14,648 bases of DNA from GCA-2688105 sp964499445 (GTDB taxonomy: Bacteria > Chloroflexota > Dehalococcoidia > Dehalococcoidales > GCA-2688105): NCBI GenBank assembly GCA_964499445.1, contig CAZCLE010000025.1:1-14648 (forward strand), written 5' to 3'. Below, piece by piece: positions 1 to 5,146 of this stretch. The stretch's first letter is position 1. Each line of letters begins with the position of its first letter. The position numbers and the translations under genes are program-made. The notes under the pieces are model-generated. The model saw only the letters and a list, made by a program, of their open reading frames with translations, ran no database searches and had not been told where the DNA came from.

Positions 1-432
1 GGGATTACCGAGAGGGTAACCACCGGTTGTGGCTATATGTATGTAACCGTGAACTCCGACGAACGGGGAATATGCGAGGTCTTCTCCACCCTGGGCAAAG
101 CCGGTGGCTGTGCTTCAGCCCAACTGGAAGCCACCTGCCGACTCATCTCTCTGGCGCTAAGGTCAGGGGTAGATGTCGCCTCAGTGGTGAGGCAGCTCCG
201 GGGTATTCGCTGCCCATCCATCGCCTGGGAAGAAGGTAAATCTGTCCTCTCCTGCGCTGACGCCATTGCCAGCGTTCTGGAAAAACATATAGGCGGTGGC
301 GATAATAAGCCCAAGCTGGAAGACTACGGTCTGGCTAAAAACCTGGCCGGGCAATGCCCCGACTGCGGCAACCTGCTCATCTATCAAGAGGGTTGCTTCA
401 TCTGCCCCAGCTGCGGGTATACCAAGTGCTAA
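1..432 (+). CDS. nrdJ: Adenosylcobalamin-dependent (class II) ribonucleotide reductase, C-terminal part
   Basis: The frame is open from the first base, so the gene starts outside the window; 143 residues are visible. The enzyme reduces ribonucleotides to deoxyribonucleotides using a cobalamin radical. Visible residues begin with a TTGCGYMYVTVN stretch and continue with EVFSTLGKAGGCASAQLEA, which is the TSCPD-type domain found at the end of class II reductases. The extreme C-terminus carries CPDC, then CPSCG, and ends in GYTKC, the Cys-rich tail that in this family re-reduces the active site. The catalytic barrel lies outside the window, so the assignment rests on the tail alone. The next reading frame begins 19 bases after the TAA stop. 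A stand-alone TSCPD-domain protein is the alternative, but the Cys-rich tail favours NrdJ. Confidence 0.85.
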   Translation, partial: GITERVTTGCGYMYVTVNSDERGICEVFSTLGKAGGCASAQLEATCRLISLALRSGVDVASVVRQLRGIRCPSIAWEEGKSVLSCADAIASVLEKHIGGGDNKPKLEDYGLAKNLAGQCPDCGNLLIYQEGCFICPSCGYTKC

Positions 433-451
433 ATGAAAGGAGGTGATTAAG

Positions 452-600
452 ATGGCAAAAAGGCATACAAACACAGGCAAAGAAAAGAAGCAATAAAGGA
501 AATGCTCGGGACTGCAGTGGGATTAATTCCAGGCGCGTGAACTGTCAAAGCAGTTCACGACCTAGGTAAAGCATACGATAAACTTCAACGAAACAGATGA
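452..600 (+). pseudogene. Broken or recoded small gene of about 49 codons
   Basis: A near-perfect Shine-Dalgarno (AAAGGAGGTGAT, 435-446) precedes an ATG at 452. Read literally, it encodes only 14 residues (MAKRHTNTGKEKKQ, stop at 494-496). In the frame one base off, translation continues coherently: a basic stretch, then GTAVGLIPGA, an in-frame TGA at 538-540, then TVKAVHDLGKAYDKLQ and a TGA stop at 598-600. One extra A in the A5 run at 457-461 would join the ATG to this frame as MAKKAYKHRQRK. The restored product would have a basic start, a short hydrophobic Gly/Pro segment and an amphipathic tail. I recognise no family. The simplest reading is decay by one frameshift and one nonsense change; recoding or sequencing error are alternatives. 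The rest of this gap (601-708) is pyrimidine-rich and shows nothing I can name. Confidence 0.45.
536..559 (+). other. Perfect 9-bp hairpin containing the in-frame TGA
   Basis: CGTGAACTG (536-544) and CAGTTCACG (551-559) are exact reverse complements around a 6-base loop (TCAAAG). The TGA at 538-540 that interrupts the small reading frame is in the left arm. No T-run follows, so it is a poor intrinsic terminator. Confidence 0.5.
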
Positions 601-708
601 ATGCGAGCACTAGATTATGTTCCTCAATTTTTCGACTGCGTCTTCCTAGACAGTTATGCCCCTTTTTCTAGTATCCCCTACCATTTACATCGTTCCCCCA
701 CCCTCTAT

Positions 709-737
709 TCGCAATTTGCCCCAATAGGCTATATAAT
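709..737 (+). promoter_or_regulatory. Possible promoter of the NYN gene
   Basis: A consensus -10 box TATAAT (732-737) lies 31 bases before the ATG at 769. At 17-bp spacing the -35 position holds TCGCAA (709-714), only 3 of 6 matches to consensus. The ribosome binding site AAGGAGGTGAT (756-766) is very strong and decides the start. The -10 is convincing; the -35 is weak. Confidence 0.4.
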
Positions 738-768
738 GTATCCAACATAATCAGGAAGGAGGTGATTT

Positions 769-1299
769 ATGGGAGACAGGGTGATGATATTCATTGATGG
801 CAGTAACCTGTACCACTCTCTCAAGGGCTTTTTTAAGAGAACTGATATAGACATAGGCAAGTTTTGCCATAAGCTCCTGGAGAAACGCCGGTTAATAAGA
901 ATCTATTACTATAATGCCAGAGTGGGACGCAAGGAAGAACCTGAGCGCTACAAGAACCAGCAAACCTTCCTTGACGGGGTAAGTGCCATACCCTACACCG
1001 AACTACGCCTGGGACGACTGGTTTACAACAATTGGCCTCATACCCCTCCTTACGAAAAAGGGGTTGATATACAACTAGCCACCGATATGATAACCCACAG
1101 TTATAAGAACAATTATGATGTGGCTGTCCTCGTCGCCGGCGATAATGACTTTGTAGGTGCTCTTCAGGCAGTCAAAGACAACGGCAAGAATGTTGAGGTG
1201 GCGCTATTTGGCAAGGAGCGAACTTCCATGCAGTTAAGGACAGTAGCCGACAGGGTAATGACAATGAACGCCCGGTTTACTAAAGGCTGCTGGAAATGA
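769..1299 (+). CDS. NYN-domain (PIN-like) nuclease family protein
   Basis: This 176-residue protein has the layout of the NYN family (DUF88/LabA-like), a PIN-fold group of predicted metal-dependent ribonucleases. The N-terminal strand carries IFIDGSNLY with Asp10 and Asn13. The middle has EKGVDIQLATDM with Asp100 and Asp106. The later motif is VLVAGDNDF with Asp125 and Asp127, followed by a final alternating strand/helix segment. These acidic residues match the metal-binding set expected of an active enzyme. No other domain is present, and the length suits a single NYN domain. The ATG follows a near-perfect Shine-Dalgarno. The radical SAM gene starts 23 bases downstream, suggesting co-transcription. 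The RNA substrate cannot be told from sequence. Confidence 0.85.
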   Translation: MGDRVMIFIDGSNLYHSLKGFFKRTDIDIGKFCHKLLEKRRLIRIYYYNARVGRKEEPERYKNQQTFLDGVSAIPYTELRLGRLVYNNWPHTPPYEKGVDIQLATDMITHSYKNNYDVAVLVAGDNDFVGALQAVKDNGKNVEVALFGKERTSMQLRTVADRVMTMNARFTKGCWK

Positions 1300-1322
1300 G
1301 CCAATGGTAAGTAGACAAGCCT

Positions 1323-2921
1323 ATGGAGTGGGATGAAGTTAGAAAAGCCAGACGGCGGCTCTCCCAAGAGCAAGGCACCATTATTAAAGATTGGGGAGGT
1401 AGAATCCCCATCGCCCTTATCTACCCCAACTCCTACTATGTAGGCATGTCTAACCTGGGGGTTCACGCTATCTACGACCTCTTAAATAACTACGGTGAGG
1501 TCGTTGGTGAACGAGCCTTCTGGGAAAGGGAGAACCAAACTCAAAAATTACCCGTCTTAAGCCTGGAATCTCAACGACCTCTTTCAGATTTTGCCGTTCT
1601 TGCCTTTTCTATCACCTATGAGCTTGACTATTTCAACGTGGTGTCAATTCTTAACGCCAGTGGCATACCTCTGTATGCTGCCGACCGCGATGACCGGCAC
1701 CCGCTGGTTATCGCCGGTGGTGCCTGCATCACGGCTAATCCCCTGCCCCTGTCCCCCTTCTTTGATTGCCTGTGTATTGGCGAAGCCGAGCCGATACTCC
1801 CGGAAATGCTCCCCATGTTGTCTGAGGGCATTTCTGGCAATCGTGACGAGCTACTAAAGGCGCTAGCCTCACTACCCGGCGTCTATGTGCCCCAATACTA
1901 TTCCGGAATCCCGGTGACTCGCCAGTGGACAGCAAATCTGGATGACTTTCCTACCACCTCAACCATACTCACCCCGGACACCGAGCTTGGCAACCTATTC
2001 CTTATTGAGGTTGAGCGGGGCTGCCACTGGGGCTGCCGCTTTTGTCTGGTCAGCAACGCCTTTTCCCCCATGCGCTTCCGCTCCATAGGCAAGCTGATAG
2101 AACAGGCTAAGCTGGGACTGAGATACCGAAAGCGCCTGGGATTAGTCGGTCCGGCCGTTTCCGACCACCCCCAAATAGAGGAGCTACTGGTCAAGCTGCG
2201 CCAAATAGGGGCTGGACTCTCCATCAGCTCGCTGCGAATAAAACCCCTCCCCCCCACAGTATTGACCGAGATGGCTAAAGGGGGAGCCCGAACCATTGCC
2301 CTTGCCCCCGAGGCTGGCTCCCAGCGCCTGCGCCAGGTGATAAGAAAGGGCTTCTCCGAGGATGATATCCTGGAGGCGATAGGCAGGGTTGCCGAGCAGA
2401 AGATAAAACAGCTCAAGCTCTACTTCATGATTGGCTTGCCTTCGGAGACTGACGAGGATATAGAGGAAATCATAAACCTGACCCTGAAGGGTAAGGATAT
2501 CCTTGATAGGCAGCAAACCGGCTGCCGCCTCACCCTCAATATTGCCCCCTTTGTCCCCAAGGCAGGGACACCCTTCCAGTGGTTACCTATGGCACCCCTC
2601 CCTACCCTGAATCGCCGCCTGTCCCGGCTCAAAAACAGCCTGCCGCCCAAGGGAATTAAGCTTAAATGGGAAAGCCCGGCCTGGAGCCAGATTCAGGGAG
2701 TTTTAGCCCGGGGCGACGCTAAATTGGCTGAGGTCCTGGCTAATATTGACGAGGTATCACTTTCTGGCTGGCGCAAAGCCACCGAGAAATACCATTTAGA
2801 TATTGATTTCTATGCTCACCAGAGGTGGGACATTGAGGAAAAGCTACCCTGGGCAATACTGGACTCAGGCACCAAACCGGCTCACCTGAAACGTGAGCTA
2901 GATAGAGCCGTATCATCTTAG
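1323..2921 (+). CDS. Radical SAM protein with B12-binding-like N-terminal region
   Basis: This 532-residue protein belongs to the radical SAM superfamily (COG1032-like). The CxxxCxxC motif that binds the 4Fe-4S cluster is complete: Cys234, Cys238 and Cys241 in ERGCHWGCRFCLV. The preceding region (about 28-160, with YPNSYYVGMSNLGVHAIYDLL and later IGEAEP) resembles the cobalamin-binding-like fold common in this family. After the cluster come the usual barrel signatures LAPEAGSQRLRQ and YFMIGLPSETDEDIEE. The C-terminal 130 residues are typical of the uncharacterised subgroup that often neighbours a DUF2344 protein; no such partner is seen here. The ATG at 1323 has no strong Shine-Dalgarno, so translation may depend on the NYN gene 23 bases upstream. 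The reaction is unknown; methylthiolation or other RNA or cofactor modification is possible. Confidence 0.85.
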   Translation: MEWDEVRKARRRLSQEQGTIIKDWGGRIPIALIYPNSYYVGMSNLGVHAIYDLLNNYGEVVGERAFWERENQTQKLPVLSLESQRPLSDFAVLAFSITYELDYFNVVSILNASGIPLYAADRDDRHPLVIAGGACITANPLPLSPFFDCLCIGEAEPILPEMLPMLSEGISGNRDELLKALASLPGVYVPQYYSGIPVTRQWTANLDDFPTTSTILTPDTELGNLFLIEVERGCHWGCRFCLVSNAFSPMRFRSIGKLIEQAKLGLRYRKRLGLVGPAVSDHPQIEELLVKLRQIGAGLSISSLRIKPLPPTVLTEMAKGGARTIALAPEAGSQRLRQVIRKGFSEDDILEAIGRVAEQKIKQLKLYFMIGLPSETDEDIEEIINLTLKGKDILDRQQTGCRLTLNIAPFVPKAGTPFQWLPMAPLPTLNRRLSRLKNSLPPKGIKLKWESPAWSQIQGVLARGDAKLAEVLANIDEVSLSGWRKATEKYHLDIDFYAHQRWDIEEKLPWAILDSGTKPAHLKRELDRAVSS

Positions 2922-2967
2922 GGCTAACTATACTGTTTGGGATAGCTCTCCGATATATGAAAGAACA

Positions 2968-2995
2968 AACTAAAACGGTAATTATTGTTTTAGTT
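2968..2995. terminator. AT-rich inverted repeat between convergent genes
   Basis: AACTAAAAC (2968-2976) and GTTTTAGTT (2987-2995) form a perfect 9-bp inverted repeat with a 10-base loop. It sits between the convergent ends of the radical SAM and HEPN genes and overlaps the last codons of the HEPN gene. The position suits a shared terminator, but the stem is AT-rich and lacks a clear T-run. Confidence 0.35.
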
Positions 2996-4307
2996 CAATT
3001 AGACGCTCTTCTGCAGCTTTTTTGATTTTATTTATCCCTTTGCCTTCAAGAATTCCTATTTTACACTGCTCAATGAGGTACTCAAGATTTTCTCTGTTTT
3101 CAACAATACCAATTAGTTCTTCCAGCTCATGTATATGCGGATATCGCTGCGATAAGCAGACAATATTTTGCACAATTTCCAAACAACATATTAGCAAATG
3201 CCAATAGTCCGAGTAACTCGTAACCTCTAAAGCACCGGTGTGAATAATACTAGAACGCTTTTCATACCAATATAACATACCTGTAGGGCTATGGAATGAA
3301 CCCTGCCCTATCAATACTTGTCTTAATGCTATTAACTCACCCTTTAATCCCTCTTTATGGTTGGGTAACAATAGTATCTCTAGTGCCGTGCATAAGTCGA
3401 CCAATTTGTAATCCAAACTATATGAGGTAATACCATGGGAAATCCATTCTACAGCTTTAATTATGCGTCGGTTTATATCTTCGGGTAAATTACCATCGAG
3501 TATATATTTCCAACTTCTCGTGTTTTCTAGACCTTTTGCAAGACTATCCCCCATAGGTATAATTAAAGGGTGGTGGCGAGAATGATAGCTCACACCCCAC
3601 AAAGTGCCCCTTTTAGGCCTCACCTTTGGTATAGCCAAACTGTCACCTAATTCCCACAGGAACATCTCATCATGAAGTCGAGAGAGCCTTTCCCACACCG
3701 TAGCCACTCTGACTACATTAAGAATGCTGTTAACCTTAATTATGCCCGACTCATAGGCTCTGTCTATTTCTGATGCATTTACCTCCACTTTGGCAACAGA
3801 CCTGCCTACCCATTTAGTAAACACTCTAGCCTCCATAGCCGAAGTCTCTTCGTCTAGACCTAAACTTCGCAAATAATCAGATGTTAACTTAAATACTTCA
3901 ACATTTCCAAGATTAAAGCGCTGACTTCCTACATCAAAATTCCTAACTTCATATACGACATCAAAAACCTTAAGTGGTTTTTTGACTTCTCTACAGAAGT
4001 CGCTAATCTTCACATCTAGATTCGAACTTGTCTGGTAAACACTTTTATTCAATACAACTTCTTTGAATAAATTCCATACGCTATCATATAGACCATCGAC
4101 ACTAATGTAGTTAGGCACCAATTCATTGTGAAGTGCAGTCATCGCTTTCGCGTATTTTTTCCGTAACTGAGGTATAGTTATCAGCAGTGTGCCCCAATGT
4201 GGCGCGATATCTTGTGACTTCAAATAATCGGTTAACCCTTTCTGGTCTTCATAGCAGATACCAGCTCTAAGCAGCTTAACCAGAGATTTAAATACTAGTT
4301 CGGGCAT
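2982..4307 (-). CDS. HEPN-domain protein (Apea-like), probably acquired
   Basis: The product is 441 residues from the ATG at 4307; a TTG codon immediately before it (4308-4310) is an equally placed alternative start, both following a GGGGGG ribosome binding site. Residues are numbered here from that TTG. The C-terminal third resembles Apea-like HEPN domains: DLCTALEILLLPNHKEGL (about 305-322), then YEKRSSIIHTGALEV with Arg352 and His357. This is the R-x4-6-H motif that is catalytic in HEPN ribonucleases of toxin-antitoxin, abortive infection and CRISPR systems. The N-terminal 280 residues show no fold I recognise. The gene is clearly AT-richer than its neighbours: one hand-counted 60-base line (3961-4020) is 35% GC, against 52% for a purL line (6061-6120). 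It follows purQ on the same strand after 62 bases but is functionally unrelated, which suggests horizontal transfer. No antitoxin partner is adjacent. Confidence 0.7.
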   Translation of the reverse strand: MPELVFKSLVKLLRAGICYEDQKGLTDYLKSQDIAPHWGTLLITIPQLRKKYAKAMTALHNELVPNYISVDGLYDSVWNLFKEVVLNKSVYQTSSNLDVKISDFCREVKKPLKVFDVVYEVRNFDVGSQRFNLGNVEVFKLTSDYLRSLGLDEETSAMEARVFTKWVGRSVAKVEVNASEIDRAYESGIIKVNSILNVVRVATVWERLSRLHDEMFLWELGDSLAIPKVRPKRGTLWGVSYHSRHHPLIIPMGDSLAKGLENTRSWKYILDGNLPEDINRRIIKAVEWISHGITSYSLDYKLVDLCTALEILLLPNHKEGLKGELIALRQVLIGQGSFHSPTGMLYWYEKRSSIIHTGALEVTSYSDYWHLLICCLEIVQNIVCLSQRYPHIHELEELIGIVENRENLEYLIEQCKIGILEGKGINKIKKAAEERLIELKQ

Positions 4308-4369
4308 CAAAAATTGCCCCCCAGTCTTACTTAGGTCTCATCACAAGAAACCATGACCTCAGGCTAAAT

Positions 4370-5140
4370 TCACACACCCTTAACCCACTTAACCGCGTTC
4401 AGGAAAATCTGGAAGCCGTCCCCGTATCCCTCTTTTCTCATTCTGGTCCATTGGGGGTGCTGGGTGCGGCGGATATGGCGCTCAGGGTGAGGCATCAGGG
4501 CAAAAACGCGTCCTGAGGCATCACAAATGCCGGCGATATTACCTACCGAACCATTGGGGTTATAGGGATAGCCGGCGTTACTGTTTCCATGCTCGTCAGT
4601 GTAATACAGGACTACATTTAAATCCGACAGGGTCTCGGGATCAGCTACCACCTTTCCCTCGGCATGAGCCACCGGGAGATACAGCCTGTCTATTCCTTTA
4701 GTAAATATGCAGGGACTCTGGCTGTTTACCGTCAGATACACCCACCGACACTCAAATTTGCCCGAATCATTGGGGGACAGGGTTAATAGTGGCGGGCTAT
4801 CCTCTGATGTCGCCGGCAGGATACCGGCTTTCGCCAACACCTGTAAGCCGTTACAAATGCCTAAAATCAGCCCCCCCCCTTCAATGAACCTCAGTACATC
4901 TTCACCAAGCTTTAATTTAAGCTCATTGGCCAGTACCTTACCCCCGGAAATATCATCGCCATAGGTAAAGCCACCGGGAATGACCATTATCTGGTAGTCG
5001 AAGAGCCTCTTTTCACCGCTGATTAGCCGATTAATATGGACTAAGTCCACTACCGCTCCCGCCTGCTGGAAAGCAAACACAGCCTCAGCGTCACAATTTG
5101 TCCCCGGGGCACGCATTATTAGTGTTCTTACCTTAGCCAC
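4370..5140 (-). CDS. purQ: Phosphoribosylformylglycinamidine synthase, glutaminase subunit PurQ
   Basis: This 256-residue class I glutamine amidotransferase supplies ammonia from glutamine to PurL for the fourth step of purine synthesis (FGAR to FGAM). The expected features are present: APGTNCDAE at the start, GGFTYGDDISGG (56-67) for the oxyanion region, the nucleophile Cys96 in LILGICNGLQ, and His218 with Glu220 in MPHPERH completing the triad. The start is GTG at 5140, 6 bases after the purL stop, with the ribosome binding site GGTGG lying in the last purL codons; this indicates coupled translation. A run of nine C at 4871-4879 (nine G in the coding strand) encodes three glycines near residues 88-90. 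Length is normal to slightly long for PurQ. Confidence 0.96.
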   Translation of the reverse strand: MAKVRTLIMRAPGTNCDAEAVFAFQQAGAVVDLVHINRLISGEKRLFDYQIMVIPGGFTYGDDISGGKVLANELKLKLGEDVLRFIEGGGLILGICNGLQVLAKAGILPATSEDSPPLLTLSPNDSGKFECRWVYLTVNSQSPCIFTKGIDRLYLPVAHAEGKVVADPETLSDLNVVLYYTDEHGNSNAGYPYNPNGSVGNIAGICDASGRVFALMPHPERHIRRTQHPQWTRMRKEGYGDGFQIFLNAVKWVKGV

Positions 5141-5146
5141 TTACTT

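Noticed and set aside
538..540. In-frame TGA read as glycine (alternative code) or as selenocysteine
   Set aside because: Several genes here end in TGA (for example the NYN gene and purQ) and none uses TGA internally, so an alternative code is unsupported. The hairpin has a 6-base loop and includes the TGA, unlike a bacterial SECIS element, and the context has no redox motif.
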